The position numbers and the translations under genes are program-made. Below, one piece after another: positions 38,044 to 47,318 of a stretch of 64,000 nucleotides of DNA. Origin of the DNA: Paracoccus rhizosphaerae. GTDB lineage: Bacteria > Pseudomonadota > Alphaproteobacteria > Rhodobacterales > Rhodobacteraceae. Positions within the stretch are counted from its first letter, which is position 1. Every line of letters starts with the position of its first letter. A model generated the notes under the pieces. It was not told the origin of the DNA. It searched no databases and was given only the letters and a program-made list of their open reading frames with translations. Where the stretch lies: positions 62,001-126,000 of the forward strand of contig NZ_JAOTBE010000002.1 of NCBI RefSeq assembly GCF_026162645.1, given 5' to 3'.

Positions 38044-39621
38044 TCAATCCGTGAACAGATGCGGGGTCTCCGCGATCTTCTGCGCCACGCCCCAGTCCAG
38101 GTCCAGGAAGGCGGCGATCGCCGCGGCGTTGCGGTCCGGCGGCGCAGCGTCAGACACGACCGAAAGCTGCGCAAAGCCCGCCTCCTTCAGCCGGTCGGCC
38201 TCGTGTTCCAGGTCGCTGCGCATGACCGGCAGCAGCCGGGCCAGCACATCGTCGGGCGCGTCCGCGCCGACCAGCCCGATCCGTCCCATATGGCCGCGGA
38301 CATAGTCGTCGTCGAAGCGGCTGTCGATGAACAGCACCCGCGTCTCGGCCCGGTCCTTCTCGAAATCCGCGACCAAGTTCAGGGCCGAAGGGTCGACGCA
38401 GAAGACCAGCCGGTTGGTCTCGAATTCGTCGAACAGCAGCTTGACCAGCGCGCGTCGGTGACGTTCCCGCTTGCTCAGCGACGACGCCACGCGGCCCATC
38501 TCGGGCAGGTTCGCGTCCAGCTCGTTGAAGATATAGTCGACGGCTGGGACAGGCGTGTGGTGTCGGATCGCGGCTGCCAGGCGCTTGGCGACATGCCACT
38601 TCTTGGCGACGATCATGTGGACCACACGCTCGGCGCCCAGGCTGCCGTCGGCTTCCCAGAAGCGCGGGGCGAAGCGCCGGCCGATGCGCCCGCGCCCGGT
38701 CAGGAACGCGAACAGCCGCCGCCCCTCGGCCGCGATCGGGAAGTCAAGGCCGGTGCTCTGCCACAAGGCCCCCAGCCGTTCGCGCAGTTCCAGCGCCTCG
38801 GGGCTGATCTTGCGGGCGAACAGGTAATCCTGCCGCAACAGCAGGTCGTAGTGGTCGTTGCAGAAGACCACCGGCATCCCGTAATCCGTGAAGATCAGGA
38901 AGGTCAGCGTCCGCGTGCGGATCTGCGTTCGCGGAACCAGATGGGCCACCAGCGTCTGGAAGAACGTCTCGTCCGGAATCCAGGTGGTGCTGAAGAAGCG
39001 AACGATCTCGGGGCGCTGGCGGATCAGGTCCAGGATCGCCTCGACCGTCTGGCGGCGCAGGCACCACCACTGCGACCCGATCATCACCTGCAGGTCCCGC
39101 GGGACCTCTCGAGCCAGGCCAAGCCGCTGCTGCAGCTTGACCGAGGCATAGAACAGCTTTTGCTGGCTGCGTTCGTTGAACCAGTGGCGATAGATCAGGC
39201 GCTCTTCCTTGAGGCCGGTCTTGATCCAGTCACTTTCGAAGAAGTCGAAGCTTTCGATGAAGTCGCAATCCTCGGCATCAAGGAACGACCTGGCGAACTC
39301 TGCCGACTTGATCGGCATGCAGTCGCCCGAGAGCATGTAGAAATGCGTGGCCTGCGGAAACGCCGCCTCGGCCGCGCGCAGCGCCTCCAGGGTGGCGGCG
39401 ACCAGGGACCACTCGCCCCAGCCGCACTTGCGCCGGCGCGGCGCGAAGACCACGCCGGGATGATCGCCAAGCGCGTCCCTGATCTGCTGGAACATCGCCG
39501 GCGGCGCGCTCTTGTCGAAGTGGATTGACACGAAATCGCCCGTTGCCGTCAGCCGCCTCGCCTGGTCGATGACCCCCTGCGGGTCCTTGTGGGTCAGCAG
39601 GATGAACGCGATCCGAGCCAT
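38044..39621 (-). CDS. Beta-1,6-N-acetylglucosaminyltransferase-like protein with DUF5928 C-terminus
   Basis: A 525-residue protein. The first ~300 residues match the GT14-type fold: ARIAFILLTHKDP, IHFDKSAPP, WGEWSLVAATLEALRAA, FYMLSGDCMPIKS and STTWIPDETFFQTL. The remaining ~220 residues correspond to the DUF5928 region found with this enzyme in Rhodobacterales, function unknown. It probably adds a sugar to a surface glycan. It is divergent from a sulfotransferase gene over 154 bases, suggesting a shared glycan product. Confidence 0.8.
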   Translation of the reverse strand: MARIAFILLTHKDPQGVIDQARRLTATGDFVSIHFDKSAPPAMFQQIRDALGDHPGVVFAPRRRKCGWGEWSLVAATLEALRAAEAAFPQATHFYMLSGDCMPIKSAEFARSFLDAEDCDFIESFDFFESDWIKTGLKEERLIYRHWFNERSQQKLFYASVKLQQRLGLAREVPRDLQVMIGSQWWCLRRQTVEAILDLIRQRPEIVRFFSTTWIPDETFFQTLVAHLVPRTQIRTRTLTFLIFTDYGMPVVFCNDHYDLLLRQDYLFARKISPEALELRERLGALWQSTGLDFPIAAEGRRLFAFLTGRGRIGRRFAPRFWEADGSLGAERVVHMIVAKKWHVAKRLAAAIRHHTPVPAVDYIFNELDANLPEMGRVASSLSKRERHRRALVKLLFDEFETNRLVFCVDPSALNLVADFEKDRAETRVLFIDSRFDDDYVRGHMGRIGLVGADAPDDVLARLLPVMRSDLEHEADRLKEAGFAQLSVVSDAAPPDRNAAAIAAFLDLDWGVAQKIAETPHLFTD

Positions 39622-39775
39622 GAGCCTTGTAGTGTCCGTCCCATCGAATTAACGCAGCCCGCCGCAAGGCGTTGTATTCATCCCCGCGTTTTGCTTTGTG
39701 TGTGTAACCGATTTTAGCGTCGGAACAAGCAAGACGGCCCCGACTTCGTCATCGGCCGCGCAATCGGAGAGAGTG

Positions 39776-40594
39776 ATGGGGTTTCCCGGCGTCTGGATGA
39801 CCGAAAGCGAAAGCATGATCTATCGGGTGGTGCCAAAATGCGCCTGCTCGACCATCGGCCAGATCATGTACTACTCCGATCACGGCCGGTTCTTCGACGG
39901 CGACATCCACGATGCGACCGAAGGGCTGCACAAGTGGTCGCTGGACCACAGCCAGGGCCCGATCGAACGCGCCGTGCAGTCGCATGACGCGCTGACCTTC
40001 ACCTGCGTCCGCAACCCCTATGCGCGCATCCTGTCGTCGTTCTTCGACAAGATCGCCGGCATCCAGCGCAACGGGCGACGCTATCGCGGCAACTTGGTGC
40101 CGCAGCTGGTGCAGCGCTATGGCATCGACGTCGGCAGCCCGGAAAATGGCTTCCAGTTCGACCAGATCGCCAGCTTCCGCCGCTTCCTGCTGTTCGCCCG
40201 CGACACGATCCGCTTCCGCAAGCCGATGGAGCCCGACATCCACTGGTCGGCCATGTCCGGCCACATCTCGACCTTCATCGTGAACGGCGGCCGCTATGAC
40301 CGCATCTTCTTCACCGAAACATTCGACGAAGGAATGGGGCAGGTCCTGGCAGAGTCGGACACGCGGGTGGCGCTGGATCTGGCCGACGTGCCGCGCTTCA
40401 ACGAATCGGAAGGTCACGGGCCCAAGCGGGCGCACAGGGTCAGCGACTATTTCGACGACCTGTCGCGCCACCTGGTGTGGGAAATCTACAAGGACGATTT
40501 CCAGCTGTTCCGCTATGACTTCAACAACCCCGACAACAAGATGCCCCTGGCCGAGGTCGACCTGGACGAGGTTCACGCCAAGCTGGGTCGCTGA
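39776..40594 (+). CDS. Sulfotransferase family 2-like protein
   Basis: A 272-residue protein from ATG 39776 (MGFPGVWMTE), preceded by GGAGAG. The PAPS-binding 5'-phosphosulfate loop fits YRVVPKCACSTIGQIM (cf. PKCGST-type loops) and the 3'-phosphate site TCVRNPYARILSSFFDK. This pattern is that of carbohydrate sulfotransferases (Sulfotransfer_2). No signal peptide is seen, so sulfation would be cytoplasmic. The divergent glycosyltransferase may act on the same molecule; the acceptor is unknown. Confidence 0.78.
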   Translation: MGFPGVWMTESESMIYRVVPKCACSTIGQIMYYSDHGRFFDGDIHDATEGLHKWSLDHSQGPIERAVQSHDALTFTCVRNPYARILSSFFDKIAGIQRNGRRYRGNLVPQLVQRYGIDVGSPENGFQFDQIASFRRFLLFARDTIRFRKPMEPDIHWSAMSGHISTFIVNGGRYDRIFFTETFDEGMGQVLAESDTRVALDLADVPRFNESEGHGPKRAHRVSDYFDDLSRHLVWEIYKDDFQLFRYDFNNPDNKMPLAEVDLDEVHAKLGR

Positions 40595-40602
40595 ACGCGA
40601 AA

Positions 40603-40622
40603 CGGGCGCCCGAAGGCGCCCG
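40603..40622. terminator. Two-way terminator between the sulfotransferase gene and dps
   Basis: CGGGCGCC-CGAA-GGCGCCCG, a perfect 8-bp stem with a stable CGAA tetraloop, nine bases after the sulfotransferase stop and 25 bases beyond the dps stop. Confidence 0.75.
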
Positions 40623-40646
40623 TCGTGGCGGCGTGTCGGGCGCCGG

Positions 40647-41120
40647 TCACTCCAGATGGCTCTCCAGGAACCACAGGTCCTTGTCCAGCTCCCGCGAGAC
40701 GCCGGTCAGCAGATCGGCCGTGTCGGCATCGCCGGAATCGTCGGTACTGTCGATGGCCTTGCGGACCTTCTCGCCATGATCGCGGATGCGGTCGCAAAGC
40801 TCTTTCAGGTGGTCCTGCACCTTGGTCACGTCGGTCGGATAGGGCTTCAGCGTGGTCGAGTCCTTCACCACCTCGGCGGTGCCCATAGCCCGCCCGTCAA
40901 GGATCTGCACGCGTTCCGCCATCACGTCGGTATGCGCCAGCACGCGGGCATAGACGGCGTCCAGAAATTCGTGAACGGCAATGAAGTTCGGGCCCTTCAT
41001 GTTCCAATGCGCCTGCTTCACGGCAAGGCCCAAGGCAATGCTGTCCGAGACGCGGGCATTCAGCGTTTCAATGGATGTCTTGCGGGCGTTGTCTTCAAGC
41101 CCCTTCACGTTCACGGCCAT
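40647..41120 (-). CDS. dps: Dps-type ferritin (DNA protection during starvation)
   Basis: A 157-residue four-helix ferritin-like protein. The inter-subunit ferroxidase ligands His38, His50, Asp54, Asp65 and Glu69 have exactly the spacing of E. coli Dps (51/63/67/78/82). It oxidises and stores iron using peroxide as a 12-mer. AGGAGG precedes the ATG. The N-terminus is short, lacking the long Lys-rich tail, so DNA binding may be weak. No clear OxyR or Irr site was recognised upstream. Confidence 0.94.
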   Translation of the reverse strand: MAVNVKGLEDNARKTSIETLNARVSDSIALGLAVKQAHWNMKGPNFIAVHEFLDAVYARVLAHTDVMAERVQILDGRAMGTAEVVKDSTTLKPYPTDVTKVQDHLKELCDRIRDHGEKVRKAIDSTDDSGDADTADLLTGVSRELDKDLWFLESHLE

Positions 41121-41214
41121 GGAAGCCTCCTGCTTGCGGATGTTTCGCCGCTATAACAGGGTGCTTGGCCTTCAGGTTCCACAATGCGCCCGAATGCGGG
41201 GCCGCCCATGAAAA

Positions 41215-41242
41215 ACGGCGCCTCCCGATCCGGGGGCGCCGT
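41215..41242 (-). terminator. Intrinsic terminator of acpP
   Basis: On the minus strand ACGGCGCC, a 12-base loop, GGCGCCGT and then TTTTC. The 8-bp stem plus T-run lies 40 bases after the acpP stop. Confidence 0.85.
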
Positions 41243-41282
41243 CTGGCCGCCGCGCTGTGGCGCGCGGCCGAAAGGCTTCGGA

Positions 41283-41516
41283 TCAGACCGCGCCCTTGAT
41301 GAAGTTCACCGCATCGCCGACGGTCTGGATGGTTTCGGCGGCGTCGTCGGGAATCTCGATCCCGAACTCTTCCTCGAAAGCCATGACCAGCTCGACGGTG
41401 TCGAGGCTGTCGGCGCCCAGATCGTCGATGAACGAAGCGGATTCGACCACCTTGTCCTCATCGACACCCAGATGCTCGACCACGATCTTCTTCACGCGAT
41501 CAGCGATATCGCTCAT
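41283..41516 (-). CDS. acpP: Acyl carrier protein
   Basis: A 77-residue acidic protein carrying acyl chains on 4'-phosphopantetheine at Ser37 in [12 protein letters not shown]. It serves fatty acid, lipid A and lipoate synthesis. Downstream of fabG and fabD on the same strand; its own promoter is likely (see 41611-41638) and a strong terminator follows, as expected for this abundant protein. Confidence 0.98.
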   Translation of the reverse strand: MSDIADRVKKIVVEHLGVDEDKVVESASFIDDLGADSLDTVELVMAFEEEFGIEIPDDAAETIQTVGDAVNFIKGAV

Positions 41517-41610
41517 GTCATATCCTCATTCTCGCGGGCATCCGCCCAACTTTTGCGCGGACACGCGGTCCGGTTCAGCACAGGGCGGTTCCCCTGCTGC
41601 TAAAGCGGGG

Positions 41611-41638
41611 GATATAGCACCCATGAACGGTCATGCAA
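41611..41638 (-). promoter_or_regulatory. Candidate promoter of acpP
   Basis: On the minus strand TTGCAT (41638-41633), 16 bases, TATATC (41616-41611). It lies in the 171-base gap between fabG and acpP and would give a leader of about 85-90 bases containing a short hairpin (CCCCCGC..GCAGGGG). The -35 match is modest. Confidence 0.45.
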
Positions 41639-41687
41639 CCGCTTTCGAAACGATTCCTGCCGCGCGTTGCCGCCGCGACAGATCGCC

Positions 41688-42425
41688 TCAGATCATCGCC
41701 ATCCCGCCGTTGACATGCAATGTGGCGCCGGTGACATAGGCCGCCTCGGGGCTGGAAAGATAAAGAACGGCTGCGGCGATCTCCTCGGGGCTGCCCATGC
41801 GGCCCGCGGGGATCTGGCCCAGGATCTTGCCCTTCTGTTCGTCGTTCAGCTTGTCGGTCATGGCCGTCGCGATGAAGCCAGGCGCCACGCAGTTCACGGT
41901 GATCCCCCGGCTGGCGACCTCGTAGGCCAGCGACTTCGACATGCCTACAAGGCCCGCCTTGGCGGCGGCATAATTCCCCTGCCCCGGATTGCCAGTGGCA
42001 CCCACGACCGAGGTGATGTTGACGATCCGCCCCCAGCGCGACTTCATCATGCCGCGCAGGACGCTGCGCGACAGCTTGAAGACGCTGGACAGGTTCACGT
42101 CCAGCACCTGCGCCCATTCGTCGTCAGACATCCGCATGAACAGGTTGTCGCGCGTGATGCCGGCATTGTTGACCAGGATGTCCAGCGATCCCATCGCCTC
42201 GGCCGCGGCCTTCGGCAGCGCGGCCAGCGACTCGGCGTCGCCCAGGTTCGCCGTCACGACATGGGCCCGATCGCCCAGCCTGTCGGCAAGTTCGCGCAAA
42301 GGGGTCTCGCGCGTGCCCGACAGCGTCACCGTCGCGCCCGCCCCATGCAGCGCCTCGGCGATGGCGCCGCCGATCCCGCCCGAGGCGCCCGTTACCAGCG
42401 CCGCCTTCCCTGTCAGATCGAACAT
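41688..42425 (-). CDS. fabG: 3-oxoacyl-[acyl-carrier-protein] reductase
   Basis: A 245-residue SDR that reduces 3-oxoacyl-ACP with NADPH in the fatty acid elongation cycle. TGASGGIGGAIAEAL binds cofactor; NNAGITRDNL, the Ser of NITSVVGATG and YAAAKAGLVG (Tyr-x3-Lys) complete the active site. Its ribosome-binding site AGAGG comes from the intergenic hairpin repeat between fabD and fabG, six bases before ATG. Confidence 0.96.
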   Translation of the reverse strand: MFDLTGKAALVTGASGGIGGAIAEALHGAGATVTLSGTRETPLRELADRLGDRAHVVTANLGDAESLAALPKAAAEAMGSLDILVNNAGITRDNLFMRMSDDEWAQVLDVNLSSVFKLSRSVLRGMMKSRWGRIVNITSVVGATGNPGQGNYAAAKAGLVGMSKSLAYEVASRGITVNCVAPGFIATAMTDKLNDEQKGKILGQIPAGRMGSPEEIAAAVLYLSSPEAAYVTGATLHVNGGMAMI

Positions 42426-42433
42426 CCCAAGCC

Positions 42434-42481
42434 TCTTCTTCTTTGTCCAAATACCCTCGGGGTCCGGGGCGGCGCCCCGGT
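42434..42481 (-). repeat. Intergenic hairpin repeat forming the fabG leader
   Basis: On the minus strand a perfect palindromic hairpin CCGGGGC-GCC-GCCCCGG, then ACCCCGAGGGTATTTGG and ACAAAGAAGAAGAGG. From GGGTA onward it differs from the recJ-leader copy (10941-11005) by a single base. It separates fabD from fabG and supplies the fabG ribosome-binding site. Confidence 0.75.
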
Positions 42482-42488
42482 CCGCCGC

Positions 42489-43415
42489 TCAGCCCTTCAG
42501 CGCGGCGATATCGCCCGGCACGCCCACGTTGCGGACGGTGACGTCCCTGGCGATGCGCTTGATCATGCCCGACAGCGCCTTGCCGGCCCCGATCTCCCAG
42601 AACTCGGTCACGCCGGCCTCGGCCATGTTGGCGATGGATTCGCGCCAGCGGACAGTGCCTGTCACCTGCTCGACCAGCAGGCGGCGGATGGCGCCGGGTT
42701 CGATCACCGCCTCGGCGCGGACATTGGCGATCAGCGGCACGGCTGGCGGCTGGATGTCGACCCCCGCCAGCGCGTCGGCCATCACCGCCGCCGCGGGTTG
42801 CATCAGCACCGAATGGAACGGGGCCGAGACCGGCAGCATCAGCGCCCGCTTCGCGCCGGCAGCCTTCATCGCCTCGGCCGCGGCCTCGACCGCACCCTTG
42901 TGGCCCGAGATCACGACCTGTGCCGGATCGTTGTCGTTGGCGGCTTGCACGACCTCGTCTCCGCCGATTTCGCGGGCGATGCGGTCCACCGTCTCGAAAT
43001 CCAGGCCGAGGATCGCGGCCATCGCGCCCACGCCCACCGGGACCGCATCCTGCATGGCCTGGCCGCGCAGGCGCAGCAGGCGCGTGGTGTCGGACAGCGT
43101 CAGCGATCCAGCCGCGCAAAGCGCCGAATATTCCCCCAGCGAATGCCCGGCGACGAAGTCGGCGTCATGGATGTTGATGCCCTCGGCCTCCATCGCGCGA
43201 AAGGCCGCGATCGAGGTGGCCATCAGCGCCGGCTGCGCGTTGCGGGTCAGCGTCAGGGTGTCGGCATCACCTTCCCAGATGAGCTCCGACAGCTTCTCGC
43301 CCAAAGCCTCGTCGACCTCGTCGAAGACGTCGCGTGCGGCCGGCCAGGCTTCGGCCAGTTCGCGTCCCATGCCGATCGTCTGCGCACCCTGCCCCGGAAA
43401 CACGAATGCCCGCAT
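42489..43415 (-). CDS. fabD: Malonyl-CoA:ACP transacylase
   Basis: A 308-residue enzyme transferring malonyl groups to ACP. The nucleophile Ser92 is in VAGHSLGEYSAL, the N-terminal FPGQGAQ loop and a conserved Arg/His (SAPFHSVLM) are present. It precedes fabG and acpP. Length matches bacterial FabD. Confidence 0.96.
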   Translation of the reverse strand: MRAFVFPGQGAQTIGMGRELAEAWPAARDVFDEVDEALGEKLSELIWEGDADTLTLTRNAQPALMATSIAAFRAMEAEGINIHDADFVAGHSLGEYSALCAAGSLTLSDTTRLLRLRGQAMQDAVPVGVGAMAAILGLDFETVDRIAREIGGDEVVQAANDNDPAQVVISGHKGAVEAAAEAMKAAGAKRALMLPVSAPFHSVLMQPAAAVMADALAGVDIQPPAVPLIANVRAEAVIEPGAIRRLLVEQVTGTVRWRESIANMAEAGVTEFWEIGAGKALSGMIKRIARDVTVRNVGVPGDIAALKG

Positions 43416-43506
43416 GGCATCCTCCCCAAAATCATTGCGTTGTCACTGGGCATAGCCGTTGCTTCCGCCTGCCGCAACCGATGGCACCCGGAACGCGCGC
43501 AAGAAG

Positions 43507-43529
43507 AAAGGGGCCTCAAGGGCCCCTTT
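43507..43529 (-). terminator. Intrinsic terminator of ndk
   Basis: AAAGGGGCC-TCAAG-GGCCCCTTT, a perfect 9-bp stem, followed on the minus strand by CTTCTT. It lies 27 bases after the ndk stop. Confidence 0.75.
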
Positions 43530-43556
43530 CAATCTGTCAATGCTGTCCTGCCGGTC

Positions 43557-43979
43557 TCAGCCGACCAGTTCCAGACCCGAGAAGAAGAACGCGATCTCTT
43601 CCTTGGCGGTCTCTGGGGCGTCCGACCCGTGGACCGAGTTTTCGCCCATCGACAGCGCGAATTCCTTGCGGATCGTGCCTTCGTCGGCATTTGCGGGGTT
43701 GGTCGCGCCCATCACTTCGCGGTTCTTGGCGATGGCGTTCTCGCCTTCCAGGACCTGCACGACGACCGGCTCCGAAGCCATGAACTCGACCAGCTCGCCA
43801 TAGAACGGACGGTCCTTGTGGACTTCGTAGAACTTGCCCGCCTGCTCGGCCGACAGCTTGATGCGCTTCTGCGCGACGATGCGCAGGCCGGCCTCCTCGA
43901 ACTTGGCGTTGATCTTGCCGGTCAGGTTGCGGCGGGTCGCGTCGGGCTTGATGATCGAAAGGGTGCGTTCGGTGGCCAT
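43557..43979 (-). CDS. ndk: Nucleoside-diphosphate kinase
   Basis: A 140-residue enzyme transferring the gamma phosphate between nucleoside triphosphates and diphosphates. [16 protein letters not shown] is the N-terminal signature and the phospho-His is in [14 protein letters not shown]. Length is standard. Stands alone between fabD and the divergent AI-2E family gene. Confidence 0.97.
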   Translation of the reverse strand: MATERTLSIIKPDATRRNLTGKINAKFEEAGLRIVAQKRIKLSAEQAGKFYEVHKDRPFYGELVEFMASEPVVVQVLEGENAIAKNREVMGATNPANADEGTIRKEFALSMGENSVHGSDAPETAKEEIAFFFSGLELVG

Positions 43980-44125
43980 GGGTCGTTACCTTGTCTGATC
44001 GGCGGGCCTGGCCCGCGCTTCACGGAAATCCGCGCCCGGTTAGCAGGCTTGGCCGCCCCCGGCAAGAAGGCGCGGCGGAACCGGCGCTTGGGCAGCCGGC
44101 TTGATCATCCAGCACAGGAGATCCC

Positions 44126-45220
44126 ATGACAGACCCGCGCCAGACCCCGCCCGCACGGCCCCAGACCGCCTCAGGCGCGGGGATCGACCGGGCGCTGACC
44201 AACGGCACGCTGTTCCGGACGGCGCTGCTGTTGCTGCTGCTGGGCGCGGCGCTGGCGTGGTCGCATGTTCTTCTGCTGGTCTTCGGTTCGATCCTGGTGG
44301 CGATCGCAATGCGCGCGGGGGGCAACGGGTTGCACCGGCTGATGGGCCTGCCCGTCAAACTGGGCGTGATCCTGGTCGTGGTGGCCGTGATCGGGGTGGT
44401 GGCCGGCGGCATCTGGCTGGCCGGGTCGTCCATCGGCGCGCAGTTCCGCGACCTTCTGGACGCGCTGCCGCAGTCATGGGACGCGCTGACAGGGTGGCTG
44501 CCGGGCGACCTTCTGGGCGAGACGGTCGAGGACCAGCTGCCCCAGGACGTGGAGGCCGGGGCCGAACGCCTGGCCGAGCGTTTGCCAGACCTGATGGGCC
44601 TCGTGACGGGCGCGGTGAACACGGTTCTGGGCAGCCTGTCCTCGGTCCTGCTGATGCTGATCACGGCCGTCTACCTGGCGATGGAGGCGCGTCTCTATCG
44701 CGACGGGGCGATCCGGCTGGTGCCGCTGCGCCACCGGGGCCGCGCCCTGGAGATTACGGACGAACTGGGCGGCCAGCTGGCCCGCTGGATGGCGGGACAG
44801 GCGCTGGACATGGTCGTGGTCGCGATCTTGGCCGGTCTGGGCCTGTGGCTGCTGGGGGTGCCGCTGACGCTGATCCTGGCGCTGATCGCAGGTGTCACCA
44901 ACATCGTGCCGATCGTCGGGCCGGTCTTCTCGGGCGCCATCGCGGTGCTGGTGGCGCTGCCGCAGGGCGTGGACACGGCGCTTTACGTCGCGCTTCTGTT
45001 CCTGGCCATCCAGACCTTCGAGGGCGACGTCCTGATGCCGCTGATCCAGCGCTATGCGGTGCAGCTGCCGCCCGCGCTGACCATCGTCGCCATCGTGGCC
45101 TTCGGCGGCCTTTTCGGTTTCGTCGGCGTGGTGCTCGCGACGCCGCTGCTGATCGTCGCGCTGCTGCTGATCCGCCGCCTTTACGTGCAGGACACCCTGG
45201 GCGACCCGGACGTCGAATGA
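44126..45220 (+). CDS. AI-2E family transporter
   Basis: A 364-residue membrane protein with about seven or eight helices, a soluble middle segment (about 110-190, FRDLLDALPQSW onward) and the conserved C-terminal half NIVPIVGPVFSGAIAVLVAL and FLAIQTFEGDVLMPLIQRYAVQLPP region. Family members include TqsA/YdiK; substrates range from autoinducer-2 to ions and are not predictable here. Confidence 0.87.
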   Translation: MTDPRQTPPARPQTASGAGIDRALTNGTLFRTALLLLLLGAALAWSHVLLLVFGSILVAIAMRAGGNGLHRLMGLPVKLGVILVVVAVIGVVAGGIWLAGSSIGAQFRDLLDALPQSWDALTGWLPGDLLGETVEDQLPQDVEAGAERLAERLPDLMGLVTGAVNTVLGSLSSVLLMLITAVYLAMEARLYRDGAIRLVPLRHRGRALEITDELGGQLARWMAGQALDMVVVAILAGLGLWLLGVPLTLILALIAGVTNIVPIVGPVFSGAIAVLVALPQGVDTALYVALLFLAIQTFEGDVLMPLIQRYAVQLPPALTIVAIVAFGGLFGFVGVVLATPLLIVALLLIRRLYVQDTLGDPDVE

Positions 45221-45295
45221 GAAAGGACGATGTCTTGATGATTCCGTCACAGGAAGATCCTATGATGTCCGGGGGTCCAACAGAGGTCTGTCAGG

Positions 45296-46057
45296 ATGGA
45301 ACCGCTGTCCAGGGGACGTTATCGCGCGCGACTGGCCGCCACTGAGCAAGACCTGCGCGATTCGCAACGGCTGCGATGGCAGTGCTTTCTGGCTCGCACC
45401 GGAGAGGTCGATGACGGCCATCGCCTTGACGCCGACGACATGGACGCCGCCTGCCAGCATGTGCTGATCGAGGAGGCGGCGTCGGGGACGCTCGTCTGCA
45501 GCTTCCGCTTCCTGCCGCTGGCGGATGGCTCTCAGATCGCGCGCAGCTATTCGGCCCGGCACTATGACCTCGCCGCGCTTGGCCGCTTCGACGGCCCCAT
45601 GGTCGAGATGGGGCGCTTCTGCATTCACCCCGACCACCGTGACCCGGACATCCTGCGCACGGCCTGGGCGGCGCTGACCCGGCATGTCGACGACACCGGG
45701 GTCGAGATGCTGTTCGGCTGTTCGAGCTTCTTTGGTTGCGATCCTGACGCGCATGCCGAGGCCTTCACCATGCTGAAGGACCGCCATCTGGCGCCGCGAC
45801 GCTGGTGGCCGCGCGTCAAGGCGCCCAGCGTGTTCCGCTTTGCCCGCGTGCTGCGCCTGCGCCAGCCAGACCCCCGGCGCGCAATGGCCGCCATGCCGCC
45901 GCTGCTGCGCAGCTATCTGGCGATGGGCGGCTGGGTTAGCGACCATGCCGTCGTCGATCAAGCGCTGAAGACCATGCATGTCTTCACCGGGGTCGAGATC
46001 CGCGCCATTCCCGCGGCGCGACGGCGGCTGCTGGACACGATGGCCGGGCTGACCTGA
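45296..46057 (+). CDS. GNAT-family N-acyltransferase, OlsB-like
   Basis: A 253-residue protein of the acyltransferase group that includes L-ornithine N-alpha-acyltransferase OlsB. Features: RLRWQCFLARTGE, ADDMDAACQHVLIEE, VEMGRFCIHPDHRD, MLFGCSSFFGCDP and LPPLLRSYLAMGGWVSDHAVVD, which fit OlsB-type enzymes using 3-hydroxyacyl-ACP. OlsB starts synthesis of phosphorus-free ornithine lipids. The usual partner olsA is not adjacent, so a different amine acceptor remains possible. Confidence 0.78.
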   Translation: MEPLSRGRYRARLAATEQDLRDSQRLRWQCFLARTGEVDDGHRLDADDMDAACQHVLIEEAASGTLVCSFRFLPLADGSQIARSYSARHYDLAALGRFDGPMVEMGRFCIHPDHRDPDILRTAWAALTRHVDDTGVEMLFGCSSFFGCDPDAHAEAFTMLKDRHLAPRRWWPRVKAPSVFRFARVLRLRQPDPRRAMAAMPPLLRSYLAMGGWVSDHAVVDQALKTMHVFTGVEIRAIPAARRRLLDTMAGLT

Positions 46058-46182
46058 AAACTGCCTGTTCGCCGCGCATTCTGCCCGATCCGCGTGCAAT
46101 CGAACTCTCCTTGCCTGCCTTCAAAGCACGTGCGTCGGCAGATGCCGTTGACGCTGCCGCTTCCTTGGCAACCCATGCCCAC

Positions 46183-46998
46183 ATGTTCGACAGCGCCACC
46201 AGCCAGATCCGCATGCAGCGCAGCCACGGGGCGGCGCAGGTGGTCATGGGGCCGCGCGGCCTGATCGACCTGTCGCAACGTGGATCGGCCAAGGCGATGC
46301 TGCCCCGCATGACCGCCGGCCTGCCCGAGATCGTGTTCCTGAACACCTCTGGCGGGCTGGCCTCGGGCGACAGCCTGTCCTTCGCCGTCGATCTGCGACC
46401 GGGCACCCGCGCCGTCGCCACGACGCAGACCGCGGAACGCGCCTATCGCGCGCAGCAGGGTCCTGCCCGGGCGAAGGTCGCCCTGTCGGTGGGCGCGGGT
46501 GGCTGGCTGGACTGGCTGCCGCAGGAAACGATCCTCTATGACGGCGCCCGGCTTGAGCGAGAAACGACCGTCACCCTTGCGCCGGACGCGGGCTGCCTGC
46601 TTCTCGAGATCCTGGTCCTCGGTCGCCTCGCCATGGGTGAACGTCCGCAGCGCCTGCAGCTTCGCGACCGCAGGATCGTGCGCCGTGGCGGCCGGGTCGT
46701 GCATCACGACTCGCTGGCCCTAGACGATGCTGCCCTGACCCGGCTAAGCGGCCCGGCCCTGCTGAACGGGGCGCGCGCAGTGGCGACCTTGGCGATGGTC
46801 GCCCCCCATGCGCCCGATCTGCTGACCCCGGCCCGCGCGGTCCTTGACGAACCCGGCGTCACCGCCGCCGCAAGCGCGCCGCCCGGGCGGCTGGTCCTGC
46901 GGATGCTGGCCGACGACGGTTGGCCCCTGCGGCGGCAGATCAATCGGCTGCTCCGCGTCCTGCGCCCTGATCCCCTTCCCCGCATCTGGCAGGTCTGA
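46183..46998 (+). CDS. ureD: Urease accessory protein UreD
   Basis: A 271-residue chaperone that, with UreF and UreG, inserts nickel into apo-urease. Family stretches: [55 protein letters not shown] and [19 protein letters not shown] 46183 is chosen because UreD is about 270-280 residues; a TTG at 46111 would add 24. First gene of the urease operon; ureA follows after five bases. Confidence 0.93.
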   Translation: MFDSATSQIRMQRSHGAAQVVMGPRGLIDLSQRGSAKAMLPRMTAGLPEIVFLNTSGGLASGDSLSFAVDLRPGTRAVATTQTAERAYRAQQGPARAKVALSVGAGGWLDWLPQETILYDGARLERETTVTLAPDAGCLLLEILVLGRLAMGERPQRLQLRDRRIVRRGGRVVHHDSLALDDAALTRLSGPALLNGARAVATLAMVAPHAPDLLTPARAVLDEPGVTAAASAPPGRLVLRMLADDGWPLRRQINRLLRVLRPDPLPRIWQV

Positions 46999-47003
46999 CG
47001 ACA

Positions 47004-47318
47004 ATGAACCTTTCCCCCCGCGAACGCGAAAAGCTGCTGGTCTCGGTCGCCGCCATGGTGGCGCGCGGCCGCCTTGAACGCGGCGTCAAGCTGAACCACC
47101 CCGAGGCGATCGCCCTAATCACCGACTTCGTGGTCGAGGGTGCGCGCGACGGCCGGTCGGTCGCCGACCTGATGCAGGCGGGCGCCCATGTCATCACCGC
47201 AGACCAGTGCATGCCCGGCATCCCGCAGATGATCGAATCCGTCCAGGTCGAGGCGACGTTCCCCGACGGCACCAAGCTGGTCACCGTCCACCACCCCATC
47301 CGCGAGGCTTCCGAATGA
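47004..47318 (+). CDS. ureA: Urease subunit gamma
   Basis: A 104-residue structural subunit: [31 protein letters not shown] and VTVHHPI near the C-terminus are typical of UreA. It packs with UreB and UreC in the (alpha-beta-gamma)3 enzyme. Its stop overlaps the next start by four bases (ATGA). Confidence 0.97.
   Translation: MNLSPREREKLLVSVAAMVARGRLERGVKLNHPEAIALITDFVVEGARDGRSVADLMQAGAHVITADQCMPGIPQMIESVQVEATFPDGTKLVTVHHPIREASE

Noticed and set aside
41667-44129. 820-codon open frame antisense across fabG, fabD and ndk
   Set aside because: It crosses three well-supported genes and two intergenic regions with no domain similarity; it is a composition artefact.
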